A DNA stretch of 64,000 nt from Mesobacterium pallidum (GTDB lineage: Bacteria > Pseudomonadota > Alphaproteobacteria > Rhodobacterales > Rhodobacteraceae): assembly GCF_019966535.1 (NCBI RefSeq), contig NZ_JAIMID010000001.1, forward strand, positions 496,001 to 560,000, given 5' to 3'. Under the pieces are notes generated by a model, which saw nothing but the letters and a program-made list of their open reading frames with translations, ran no database searches and had not been told where the DNA came from. Shown one piece after another: positions 29,719 through 37,848 of this stretch (position 1 is the stretch's first letter; every line of letters starts with the position of its first letter). The position numbers and the translations under genes were made by a program.

Positions 29719-30725
29719 ACGAGGAACTCGAAGACCGGCTGGCCCGGGTCGCGGCCCTGCCCAAGGTCGAGCTGCACATGCACTTCGAAGGCGCCGCGCC
29801 CCCGGCCTTCATCCGCGGCCTCGCCAAGGAAAAGAAGGTCGACCTGTCGGGCATCTTCGCCCCGGACGGCAGCTATGCCTATCGCGACTTTTGGCACTTC
29901 CTCGAGGTCTACGAGGCCGCGACCAGCGTGCTGAAGACCCCGCGCGATTTCGCCCGGCTGACCCGCGCGATCCTCGAGCAGAGCGCCGAGAGCGGGGTGG
30001 TGTATTCCGAGACCTTCCTCAGCCCCGATTTCTGCGGCGGCGGGGACGTGGGCGCTTGGAAGGAGTACCTGCATGCGATCCGCGAAGAGGCCGAGGCCTG
30101 CGAGCGTGAGATGGGGATCACCCTGCGCGGCATCGTCACCTGCATCCGCCATTTCGGCCCCGACAAGGCCAAGCCCATCGCGCGCTGCGCGGCCGAGACG
30201 GCGGGCGACTGGATCGTCGGTTTCGGCATGGGCGGGGACGAAAAGGTCGGCCACCAGGGCGATTACGCCTGGGCCTTCGACGCGGCGCGCGAGGCGGGGC
30301 TGCGGCTGACCACCCATGCCGGCGAATGGGGCGGGGCGAAAAGCGTGCGCGAGGCGCTGACGCAGTTGCAGGGGATCGAGCGGATCGGCCACGGGGTGCA
30401 AAGCATCGACGACCCGGCGCTGGTCGAGGAACTGGCCGAGCGCGGCATCGTGCTCGAGGTCTGCCCGGGCAGCAACGTGACGCTGGGGATCTGGCCGAAG
30501 GTTGCGGCCCATCCCATCGCGAAGCTGCGCGATGCGGGGGTGAAGGTGACGGTCTCGACCGACGATCCGCCGTTCTTTCATGCCACGATGACCCGCGAGT
30601 TCCGAGACCTGAGCGAGGCGTTCGGCTGGCAGGAGGACGTCTTTGCCCAGCTGAACCAGACCGCGCTGGCGGCGGCCTTCTGCGACGACGCCACCCGGGC
30701 CGAGGTGGCGAAGCGGCTGGGATAG
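29715..30725 (+). CDS. add: adenosine deaminase family protein
   Basis: 336 residues. The zinc motif HMHFEGAAP (His21, His23) with HAGEWGG, a GHGVQ histidine and the late STDDPPFF acidic pair are all present. The enzyme deaminates adenosine/deoxyadenosine to (deoxy)inosine; a family member with adenine as substrate is possible, since HLHxEG-type enzymes include adenine deaminases. The GTG start at 29715 overlaps the deoB stop (GTGA) and has a GGGAGGT ribosome site. It is the last gene of the salvage operon and is followed by a block of GC hairpins. Confidence 0.9.
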   Translation: MNEELEDRLARVAALPKVELHMHFEGAAPPAFIRGLAKEKKVDLSGIFAPDGSYAYRDFWHFLEVYEAATSVLKTPRDFARLTRAILEQSAESGVVYSETFLSPDFCGGGDVGAWKEYLHAIREEAEACEREMGITLRGIVTCIRHFGPDKAKPIARCAAETAGDWIVGFGMGGDEKVGHQGDYAWAFDAAREAGLRLTTHAGEWGGAKSVREALTQLQGIERIGHGVQSIDDPALVEELAERGIVLEVCPGSNVTLGIWPKVAAHPIAKLRDAGVKVTVSTDDPPFFHATMTREFRDLSEAFGWQEDVFAQLNQTALAAAFCDDATRAEVAKRLG

Positions 30726-30736
30726 GGCTGGGCGGA

Positions 30737-30818
30737 GGCGCCGCGCAGCGGCGCCCCCGCCCCCCGGCGACGCCGCAGGCGGCGCAAACATGTGACTGTC
30801 GACGCCGCAGGCGGCGCA
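30737..30818. repeat. GC hairpin and 19-bp direct repeat 3' of add
   Basis: GGCGCCGC-GCA-GCGGCGCC (30737-30755) is a perfect 8-bp hairpin just after the add stop. Two identical 19-base copies (30768-30786 and 30800-30818), each containing the palindrome CGCCGCAGGCGGCG, follow 13 bases apart. There is no T-run. They may form a transcript 3' end or an mRNA-stabilising structure for the salvage operon. Confidence 0.6.
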
Positions 30819-30920
30819 GCCAGTCCCGAACAGTCTTGATCCAGCGGAATGCGCCCCGAGTGGCGCATGCTTGTTTGTTGAAGAGGCAGGGGGACGCTGT
30901 CCCCCTCTGCCTGCGGCATT

Positions 30921-30957
30921 CACCCTCTGGAGTATTTCCGGAAAAGTGAAAGCAGGG
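30921..30957 (+). repeat. interspersed intergenic repeat, single A+ unit
   Basis: One plus-oriented A unit (core GGAGTATTTCCGGAAAAGTG) just before the 3' end of the opposing permease gene. Confidence 0.7.
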
Positions 30958-30962
30958 CCCGG

Positions 30963-32006
30963 CTACGTGGCGAGGGTCATCGCAAGGCCCGCGGCGAAGG
31001 CGCCGGTCAGCGACAGGGCGATGTAGAGCGCGAAGACCCGAGGTTTCACCAAGGCCCAGACCGCGACGGCGGCGGGGATCGAGGTGACGCCGCCCGCGAC
31101 GAGGAAGGCGAGGCCGGCGCCGGGGCTCATGCCCTGGTCGATCAGCCCGCCGACCAGCGGCAGGGCCGCGTAGCCGTTGAGATAGGCGGGCACGCCGACC
31201 AGCGTGGCGATGGCGATGGGGGCCAGGCCCGTGCCGCCCAGCGTGGCCGTGACCGTCTCGGCCGGGATATAGGCCAGCATCAGGCTTTCCAGCACGAAGG
31301 CCAGCAGCAGCCACTTGGCGAGGAATAGCGAGGTCTTCAGCGCCTCCGAGCCGAATTTCGCGCGCCGCCCGGGGTCGGTCCAGAAGCGCCACACCACCGG
31401 CTTCGGCGCACGGATCTTGCCGCCGCCGCAGCCGCCGTTGCCGATCCCGTCGCGCAGGGCCGCCGACAGCGTGCCCCGGCGGTCGAGCAGGTGCACCACC
31501 AGCCCGCCGTAGATCCCGAGGCCAAGCGCCGCCAGGGTCTTTGCCAGGGCGAACTCGACCCCCAGCACCCCGGAGGTGAGGAAGAACATCGACGGGTCCA
31601 TCACCGGCGAGGCCAGCCAGAAGGCCATCACGGCCGAGAGCGGCACGCCCATCGCCAAGAGCGCCGCGATCAGCGGGATCACCCCGCAGGAGCAGAAGGG
31701 CGACAGCCCGCCCGCCAGCGCCGCCAGCCCGATCATCAGGAGCGGCGCGCCGGTAAAGGCGCGGGCGATCAGGTTGTCGGCCCCGGTCGCGCCCGCCCAG
31801 GCCGCGATGGCGATCGAGAGCAGGAGGTAGGGTGCGACGCGGGCGAGCGAGCCCGCGGCGAACAGCGCGCTGTCGCCGGCCTGGCCCGGGTCGACAAGCG
31901 CCAGCACGGCCAGGATCGCGGCCGAGGCGAGCCAGACGCGGTGCCGGGTCCAGGCCCGGTGCAGCAAGGCACCGGCGGGGCGGCGGGGCAGGGCGGCGTC
32001 GGTCAT
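30963..32006 (-). CDS. permease of the ArsP/YraQ (DUF318) family
   Basis: 347 residues with about eight membrane segments. The family hallmark SPFCSCGVIPLIAALLAMGVP is near residue 110, and WLASPVMDPSMFFLT follows. A second half repeats the pattern (VGVPAYLNGYAALPLVGGLI). A glycine/cysteine-rich loop (GNGGCGGGK) lies between halves. Members export organoarsenicals or handle other soft metals; the substrate here is inferred from the paired ArsR regulator. ATG 32004-32006 overlaps the arsR stop by four bases, so the two form one operon reading against the salvage genes. Confidence 0.83.
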   Translation of the reverse strand: MTDAALPRRPAGALLHRAWTRHRVWLASAAILAVLALVDPGQAGDSALFAAGSLARVAPYLLLSIAIAAWAGATGADNLIARAFTGAPLLMIGLAALAGGLSPFCSCGVIPLIAALLAMGVPLSAVMAFWLASPVMDPSMFFLTSGVLGVEFALAKTLAALGLGIYGGLVVHLLDRRGTLSAALRDGIGNGGCGGGKIRAPKPVVWRFWTDPGRRAKFGSEALKTSLFLAKWLLLAFVLESLMLAYIPAETVTATLGGTGLAPIAIATLVGVPAYLNGYAALPLVGGLIDQGMSPGAGLAFLVAGGVTSIPAAVAVWALVKPRVFALYIALSLTGAFAAGLAMTLAT

Positions 32007-32323
32007 GTCTCGGACTCCTCGAGGTCGGTGGTGGCCACGCCGGCGCAGCATTCCGCGCCCAGGAAATCGGTGAGGCGCTGCATGGCGGGGTAATCGGCGC
32101 GGGTCAGCACTTCGCGTCCGCGCCGTTCCTGGGTGACAAGCCCGGCCTTGGCGAGCGCGGCAAGGTGATGCGCGAGGGTAGAGGCGGGCAGCCCGGTATG
32201 GGCACCGATGTCGCCGACGCGCAGGCCGGATGGCCCGGCACGCACCAGCAGGCGGAAGATGGCAAGGCGGGCCTCGTGGCCGAGGGCGGCAAGGGCGCGG
32301 GCATGGGTGGCGAGATCTGTCAT
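32003..32323 (-). CDS. ArsR-family transcriptional repressor
   Basis: 106 residues, winged-helix. The DNA-binding helix-turn-helix lies at about residues 34-63 ([22 protein letters not shown]). A vicinal cysteine pair, ECCAG (Cys92-Cys93), near the C-terminus is a likely thiol-metal sensing site, in a different place from the classic ELCVC site. It is expected to repress its own operon (arsR-permease) until arsenite, antimonite or another soft metal binds. The A/T-rich stretch just upstream (32334-32355) is the likely promoter/operator. Confidence 0.86.
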   Translation of the reverse strand: MTDLATHARALAALGHEARLAIFRLLVRAGPSGLRVGDIGAHTGLPASTLAHHLAALAKAGLVTQERRGREVLTRADYPAMQRLTDFLGAECCAGVATTDLEESET

Positions 32324-32333
32324 GACCGACTCA

Positions 32334-32372
32334 TTAAACTATAAAACTAGAAATGTCGAATCTTTTGACCGA
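32334..32372 (-). promoter_or_regulatory. probable arsR promoter/operator
   Basis: A distinct A/T-rich patch immediately before the arsR start. On the minus strand it reads TTCTAGTTTTATAGTTTAAT, with direct repeats TAGTTT and a TATAGT -10-like hexamer. It stands out from the GC-rich surroundings and is where an ArsR repressor would be expected to bind. Confidence 0.4.
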
Positions 32373-32522
32373 AGTCCGGGGCATCCCGTCCGGCCCGGCC
32401 CAGGTCCGGTCCGCCGAAGGGGCCCATCCTGCGTGGTCCGGGGTGGTCCCGGCGACGCCGCCCATTGCCCCCTGCGCCCGCATGGGGCTAAAGCAGGGGC
32501 GATCCACCGAAAGAGGCCGCCC

Positions 32523-33155
32523 ATGAAAGATCACCTGACCGTCGTCGATCACCCGCTGGTGCAACACAAGCTGAGCCTGATGCGGGACGAGACGACCTCG
32601 ACCGCTGTCTTCCGCCAGCTCCTGCGCGAGATCAGCCAGCTGCTGGCCTACGAGATCACGCGCGAGCTGCCGATGACCACCCGCGCCGTCCAGACGCCGC
32701 TGACCGAGATGGAAGCGCCGGTGCTCGCCGGCAAGAAACTGGCGCTGGTGTCGATCCTGCGCGCCGGCAACGGGCTGCTGGACGGCGTGCTCGAGCTGAT
32801 CCCCTCGGCCCGGGTCGGCTTTGTCGGCCTTTACCGAGACGAGGAGACGCTGGAACCGGTCCAGTATTACTTCAAGGTGCCCGAAGGCTTGCAGGACCGC
32901 ATGGTGATCGCGGTCGACCCGATGCTGGCCACCGGCAATTCCTCGGTCGCGGCGATCGACATGCTCAAGAAGGCCGGGGCGAACAACCTGCGCTTTCTTT
33001 GCCTGCTGGCCGCCCCCGAAGGCGTGGCCCGGATGAAGGAGGCGCACCCGGACGTGCCGATCGTCACCGCCTCGCTGGACGAGCGGCTGAACGACAAGGG
33101 CTACATCGTTCCCGGCCTCGGCGATGCGGGCGACCGGATGTTCGGCACGAAATAG
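32523..33155 (+). CDS. upp: uracil phosphoribosyltransferase
   Basis: 210 residues, standard length. It converts uracil + PRPP to UMP. The PRPP-binding loop [15 protein letters not shown] is near residue 130, the N-terminal [18 protein letters not shown] and the C-terminal uracil site [16 protein letters not shown] are canonical. It completes the salvage set with cdd-deoA-deoB-add but is separated from it by the opposed arsR-permease pair, so it has its own promoter in the 199-base gap. Confidence 0.96.
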   Translation: MKDHLTVVDHPLVQHKLSLMRDETTSTAVFRQLLREISQLLAYEITRELPMTTRAVQTPLTEMEAPVLAGKKLALVSILRAGNGLLDGVLELIPSARVGFVGLYRDEETLEPVQYYFKVPEGLQDRMVIAVDPMLATGNSSVAAIDMLKKAGANNLRFLCLLAAPEGVARMKEAHPDVPIVTASLDERLNDKGYIVPGLGDAGDRMFGTK

Positions 33156-33238
33156 GTCGATATTCCCGAGGGATATCCTCTAGACGCAGGCCGTCGGATC
33201 GGGCAGTCTGAGGCAGCACATCTGCCTTGGGGGGTTCG

Positions 33239-34753
33239 ATGCCAAAGACACATGCACCCCGCGCCATCCTGGCGCGGCTGACCGCGGCAAGCCTCCTGGC
33301 CTTGCCGCTTTCGCCGCTTGCGGCACAATCTGCGGCAGAGTTCGCGCCGCCGGCCGAGCTGCCGCCCGAGACGTTCGAAGGCCCGGAATACGTGGACAGC
33401 CTGGGCTGTGTCTACGTGCGCGCCGGTGTCGATGGCAGCGTGGTCTGGGTGCCACGGGTGACCCGCACCCGCGAGCCGGTCTGCGGCCTGACGCCCACGG
33501 ATGTGACGGCGGCGCCGGCCGCAGTCGTGCCCGCGCCAGAGACCGAGACGGCCGTGACCCTGCCCGAAACCGCCGCGCCGGAAACCGGGCCTGCCGAGGC
33601 GACGTCCGAGACCGAGACGGCCGCGACATCCGAAACCGCACCGGTTTCCACCACCAAGCCCGAAGCCCGGCCCGAGCGTCCCGTGGCCGAGGTCGCTGGG
33701 GCCCCGGCGGTCGATGCGCTCGACCCCGATGCGACCCCGACCTCCGTCACGCTCGGCACCGACCCCGCGGCCGGGTCGGAGACCGACGTGATCCTGGTCG
33801 AGCCCGAAATCGCCGAGGAACCGGCCGAGACCGCGCCGCTGCCGCGCGCCGTCACCATGACGGAGCCGGTGCGTGAACGCTCGCTCTACCCCGAGGGCGC
33901 GCCCTCGTCGCGCGGCTATCCCGGCCCGGGCATCAAGACCCGCCCCGTGACCCTGACCCCCGAGCAGGCCGCGCGTCTCAACGCCGGCCGTCAACTGCCC
34001 ATGGGCAGCGCGCCGCTGGTCGGCGGCAATGGATACCGCTTCATGGCGGACCCCGCGGCCCCCACCGCGGGCTCCGCGCCGCTGGTGGGCGGCACCGGCT
34101 ACCGGGCCGTGCGCCGCGCGACACCGGCGGACGCGGGCACGCGCGTGCTGCCTAAGCACCTGTTCGAGGACCCGAGCCGCGACCGATCCGGGCTCTACGT
34201 GCCCGAGGGCTACCGCAAGGCCTGGGACGACGGCCGGCTGAACCCGCGCCGGGCAGAACAGAGCGTCGCCGGCATCGTCGCCACCCGGCTGGTCTGGACA
34301 AGTACCGTGCCGCGCCGGCTGGTCGACCAGTCCGGCCAGGATGCCTCGGCCCGTTACCCGATGCTCTATTACCCGTTCACCGATCTCGCGATGCAGCGCC
34401 GCTACGAGGCGAACCCCGCGGCCTACGAGGTGCGGGTCAGCACCAAGGGCACCGTGCGGCTGGTCGAGAAAAAGGCGACCGGCACGGTGTCGAGCCGCAG
34501 CGCGGCCCCGGCCAAGCCGGCGGCGACCGGGCACCGCTACGTGCAGATCGGAACCTTTGGCGATGCGGCCAACATCCGCAAGGCCATCGGGTCCGTGCAG
34601 GCCATGGGCCTGCCGGCGGCGCAGCAGAAGGTGACGCGCAAGGGCCAGCCGATGCAGGTTGTCCTGGCCGGCCCCTTCGATGGCGCGGCCGACCTGAACC
34701 GCGCGCTGGCCAAGCTGAAGAGCGCGGGCTACCGCGACGCCTTCACCCGCTGA
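33239..34753 (+). CDS. exported SPOR-domain protein
   Basis: 504 residues. A signal peptide (ARLTAASLLALPLSPLAAQ) is followed by a conserved Cys pair region (LGCVYVRAG...REPVCGLTP). A long Pro/Ala/Thr/Glu-rich linker comes next (about 85-235). Two copies of GSAPLVGGxGYR lie at about residues 256-267 and 277-288, and a C-terminal SPOR domain at about 430-504 (HRYVQIGTFGDAANIRKAI...MQVVLAGPF). SPOR domains bind denuded peptidoglycan at division sites, so a periplasmic septal or cell-wall role is likely. ATG 33239 follows a GGGGGG ribosome site; TTG 33227 was rejected. A terminator follows. Confidence 0.82.
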   Translation: MPKTHAPRAILARLTAASLLALPLSPLAAQSAAEFAPPAELPPETFEGPEYVDSLGCVYVRAGVDGSVVWVPRVTRTREPVCGLTPTDVTAAPAAVVPAPETETAVTLPETAAPETGPAEATSETETAATSETAPVSTTKPEARPERPVAEVAGAPAVDALDPDATPTSVTLGTDPAAGSETDVILVEPEIAEEPAETAPLPRAVTMTEPVRERSLYPEGAPSSRGYPGPGIKTRPVTLTPEQAARLNAGRQLPMGSAPLVGGNGYRFMADPAAPTAGSAPLVGGTGYRAVRRATPADAGTRVLPKHLFEDPSRDRSGLYVPEGYRKAWDDGRLNPRRAEQSVAGIVATRLVWTSTVPRRLVDQSGQDASARYPMLYYPFTDLAMQRRYEANPAAYEVRVSTKGTVRLVEKKATGTVSSRSAAPAKPAATGHRYVQIGTFGDAANIRKAIGSVQAMGLPAAQQKVTRKGQPMQVVLAGPFDGAADLNRALAKLKSAGYRDAFTR

Positions 34754-34774
34754 AGGCACCAGCCCCGAGATGGG

Positions 34775-34803
34775 AAAAGGCCGCCCCAACCGGGCGGCCT
34801 TTT
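34775..34803. terminator. Rho-independent terminator, bidirectional
   Basis: AAAAGGCCGCCC (34775-34786) pairs with GGGCGGCCTTTT (34792-34803), giving a T-run on both strands between the SPOR gene and the convergent M48-like gene. Confidence 0.85.
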
Positions 34804-34855
34804 TCGTGGGCTCAGGCCCGGGCCGTGGCTGGCGAACAGGCCAGATGAGGCGCGC

Positions 34856-35881
34856 CTAGCCCTCGCAGATCCCCTGCAGCCGCAGCCAGTCGGCGTCGCG
34901 CAGCACCAGTTCCGGCGCGGCCGAGGCGAAGGGGTCGGCCTCGATCAGCGCCACCGTCGTCTCGCCCGACACGTCCTGCGCATAGGCATAGGGCGCCGCT
35001 CGCACCCGTGCTGCCCCGAAGGCCTGCAGCAGCAGGTCATCCGGCAGCGGGCGGGGCGCGCGGGACAGGAAGCTCTCGGCATAGGCGTCGAGCGCGGCGT
35101 CGGTCACATGCCCCGTGGTCAGCAGGCGGAAGCTTTCGACCAGCCCCGCCGCCTCGAGGAAATCCTGAAGCGGGTCGTGCAGCTGGGCCCTCAGCGCCTC
35201 GGCGATGACGAACCCGGCGACCACGTCGGGCTCTTCCGGGTCCTCGACCAGCGCACGGTTCAGCAGGATCCAGCCGCCGGGCAGGTGGGCCGAGACGGTG
35301 ACACCCGAGCGCAGCACCACCAGCCGTTCGCCCCCCTCGGGCCCCAGCAGGCGCCGGCCCAGCCGCGTCAGCGCCGCGCTGCCGCCGGGCGTCGCGCAGG
35401 GCTGGCCCGCCACGCGGCTGATGCGGCCCAGCAGCGCCTGGCCGATCTCGGCCCGCTTGACATCCGGCACCACGGTCAGCGCGTGGCGCTGGATCGCCCC
35501 CGGCACCCAGAAGATCGCCAGCGCGGCCACGACCGTCACCGAGACCGTTGCCATCACCCAGCGCAGCCGCCCGGGCCGGGGCCGCCGCTTTTCGATCGCG
35601 CTGCGCAGCCGTTCGATCGCGTCGATCATCTCGGCCTCGTCCTCGCGCAGCTCGAGCGTCTCGTTCGGGTCGCCATCGGGGTGGTAGATCGCGGGCATCT
35701 TGCCGGGGTTGGCGCGGACCACGGCGGCCAGCGACCAATGGCTCAGCGCCCGTTCGGCCTTGTCCATTACCACAAGCGTCGCATCGCCGATGGACACGTA
35801 GACCTCGCGGCGTTGCGCCTCGGGGCTTTCGCGCCACAGGCCGGTGCTTTCCAGCCTCTGATACTCGGTCAATGCCGTCAT
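34856..35881 (-). CDS. M48-like membrane protein lacking the zinc motif (pseudopeptidase)
   Basis: 341 residues. A cytosolic N-terminal part (about 1-105) precedes one membrane helix (about 108-128). The C-terminal part follows the order of periplasmic M48 metalloproteases: a Cys-containing segment (GQPCATPGGSAALTRLGRRL, about 159-178), an AHLPGGWILLNRAL stretch matching the NAFALPGG strand, and AGFVIAEALRAQLHDP where AGVLAHEIGHxxxRDP is expected. The HExxH zinc motif is replaced by AEALR (227-231), so both zinc-binding histidines are gone. A regulatory or structural role is inferred. The family assignment rests on motif order and should be treated as probable, not certain. Confidence 0.6.
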   Translation of the reverse strand: MTALTEYQRLESTGLWRESPEAQRREVYVSIGDATLVVMDKAERALSHWSLAAVVRANPGKMPAIYHPDGDPNETLELREDEAEMIDAIERLRSAIEKRRPRPGRLRWVMATVSVTVVAALAIFWVPGAIQRHALTVVPDVKRAEIGQALLGRISRVAGQPCATPGGSAALTRLGRRLLGPEGGERLVVLRSGVTVSAHLPGGWILLNRALVEDPEEPDVVAGFVIAEALRAQLHDPLQDFLEAAGLVESFRLLTTGHVTDAALDAYAESFLSRAPRPLPDDLLLQAFGAARVRAAPYAYAQDVSGETTVALIEADPFASAAPELVLRDADWLRLQGICEG

Positions 35882-35972
35882 GGAACGGGCTGCTCTGCCT
35901 CTTTGCCTGTGTCCCTGTCTAGCACGAGTGATTCGGGCGGGGCAATCCGCAGCAATCGCACTGCGCGGCGGC

Positions 35973-36533
35973 TCAGGCGACGTGGCTGGACGCCAGTTCG
36001 TAGCGGCCGAGCTCTTCGTACCACGGCCCGTCGCGCATCAGGTGCGAGGCGTAAAGGCAATAGGCGTCCACCTCGAAGGGCGCCGTGGCCCAATCGCCCC
36101 GCGCCTGCAGAAAGGCCCCGATCCGCGCCGCGTCCTCGGTGCCGCGCGATCCGGCGTTGAACCGGGCGATGGTCACATGCGGCCGGAACCGGCGCCGCGG
36201 CAGGTCCATCCCCGCCATGCGTGCGGCCTGCATCACGTTGGCCTGCAGCCCGGTCAGCGCCGCGCCCCCCTCGGCCCGCAGAACCACGGCTGAAGGCTTC
36301 TTCGCACCGTAGACCTCGAGCCCGGCAAGCCGGAGTTCGAGCGGCGCGGGGCGGAGGCGCTCCAGCGCCTCGTGCAGCGCTTCGAGCCTGTCGACGGGCT
36401 GGTCATCGAGGAAGGCCAGCGTCAGGTGCAGGTTGTCCCAGGCGACGGCGCGTCCGGCGCGCAGACCGTCCTGCAACTGCTCGACCTGGTCCCGGATCGC
36501 GTCCGGAAGGGGCAGGGCGACGAAGGTGCGCAT
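35973..36533 (-). CDS. thpR: RNA 2',3'-cyclic phosphodiesterase (2H family)
   Basis: 186 residues with the two HxT/S motifs of the 2H phosphoesterase fold: HLTLAFLDD (near residue 36) and HVTIARF (near residue 119). Bacterial ThpR (LigT) hydrolyses 2',3'-cyclic phosphate RNA ends and can ligate tRNA half-molecules in vitro. ATG 36531-36533 starts MRTFVALPLPDAIRDQVEQL, as in the family. It is divergent from the MFS gene, 63 bases apart. Confidence 0.92.
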   Translation of the reverse strand: MRTFVALPLPDAIRDQVEQLQDGLRAGRAVAWDNLHLTLAFLDDQPVDRLEALHEALERLRPAPLELRLAGLEVYGAKKPSAVVLRAEGGAALTGLQANVMQAARMAGMDLPRRRFRPHVTIARFNAGSRGTEDAARIGAFLQARGDWATAPFEVDAYCLYASHLMRDGPWYEELGRYELASSHVA

Positions 36534-36596
36534 GTCGGACCTCCTGGCTGCGCGAACAGGCTTTCCCGGCGTCCGGGATCGCCTATCATCCTGCCC

Positions 36597-37814
36597 ATGC
36601 TTTCGCTGTTTCGCAACCGGACCTATGCCGCGCTTTTCGGCGCGCAGGTGGTGGCCCTGCTGGGTACCGGCCTGCTGACCGTTGCGCTGGGCCTGCTGGC
36701 CTATGACCTCGCCGGGGCGCAGGCGGGGCAGGTGCTGGGCACGGCCTATGCGATCAAGATGGTGGCTTACGTGGGCCTGTCGCCCCTGGCGCAAGCGCTG
36801 CTGCATGCCCTGCCACGCAAGGCGGTGCTGATCGGCGCGGACCTTGTGCGCCTTGCCGTGGCGCTGTGTCTGCCGCTGGTCAGCGAGACCTGGCAGGTCT
36901 ACGCGCTGATCTTCGCGCTGCAGGCGGCCTCGGCCACCTTCACGCCGACCTACCAGGCGGTGCTGCCCGACATCCTGCCGGACGAGGCGCGCTACACCCG
37001 CGCCCTGTCGCTGTCGCGCCTGGCCTATGACCTCGAAATGCTGGTCAGCCCGGCCCTCGCGGGCCTGATGCTGCTGGTCATCGGCTATTCCGACCTCTTC
37101 CTTGGCACGGCGCTGGGCTTTGCCGGGTCGGCGCTGCTGGTCTGGCGGGCGCGCATCCCGGCGCTGGGGCAGACGCCAGCGCAGGGATTCATGGATCGCC
37201 TCACGCGGGGGCTGCGGCTTTACCTCGCCACGCCCCGCCTGCGCGGGCTCCTGGCGCTGACCTTTGCCGGGGCGGGGGCCAGCGCCTTTGTCCTTGTCAA
37301 CACGGTGGTGCTGACCCGCGCGCAGCTGGGCGGCGGGGACAGCGCGCTGGGCCTTGCCATGGCGGCCTTCGGAGCCGGGTCGATGGTCGTCGCACTGGCG
37401 CTGCCGCGTTGGCTGGACCGCCGCCCCGACCGGCCGGTGATGCTGCGCGCCGCGCTGGCGCTGGGGGCGGTGGAACTGGCCCTGGCCGCCTGGCTCTTGG
37501 CCGGGATCCCATGCGGCTGGGCCGTGCTGCTGCCCGGCTGGGCGCTGATGGGCGCGGGCTACTCGGCCATCGCCACCCCGGCGGGCCGGCTGATCCGCCG
37601 CAGCGCCGAAGCCTCTGACCGCCCCGCGCTCTTCGCCGCGCATTTCGCGCTCAGCCACGCCTGCTGGCTGGTCACCTATCCACTCGCGGGCAGCCTTGGC
37701 GCGGGGGCTGGCCTCGGCCCCACGCTGGCGCTCCTGGCCCTGTCGGCGCTGGCCGCCGCGGCCCTTGCCGCAAGGCTCTGGCGCCCCGAGACAGGTGGAC
37801 AAAGCGCCCGATAA
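36597..37814 (+). CDS. MFS transporter
   Basis: 405 residues with about twelve membrane segments, major facilitator superfamily, similar to the enterobactin-exporter (EntS)-like group. The loop between segments 2 and 3 reads LPRKAVLIGADLVRL and that between segments 8 and 9 LPRWLDRRPDRPVML. The start ATG 36597 (MLSLFRNRTYAALFGAQ) is typical. The substrate is unknown. It ends 34 bases before gltX on the same strand. Confidence 0.85.
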   Translation: MLSLFRNRTYAALFGAQVVALLGTGLLTVALGLLAYDLAGAQAGQVLGTAYAIKMVAYVGLSPLAQALLHALPRKAVLIGADLVRLAVALCLPLVSETWQVYALIFALQAASATFTPTYQAVLPDILPDEARYTRALSLSRLAYDLEMLVSPALAGLMLLVIGYSDLFLGTALGFAGSALLVWRARIPALGQTPAQGFMDRLTRGLRLYLATPRLRGLLALTFAGAGASAFVLVNTVVLTRAQLGGGDSALGLAMAAFGAGSMVVALALPRWLDRRPDRPVMLRAALALGAVELALAAWLLAGIPCGWAVLLPGWALMGAGYSAIATPAGRLIRRSAEASDRPALFAAHFALSHACWLVTYPLAGSLGAGAGLGPTLALLALSALAAAALAARLWRPETGGQSAR

Positions 37815-37848
37815 GTGCGACATGCCCCCCGTTCACCCGGAGAGCGCC

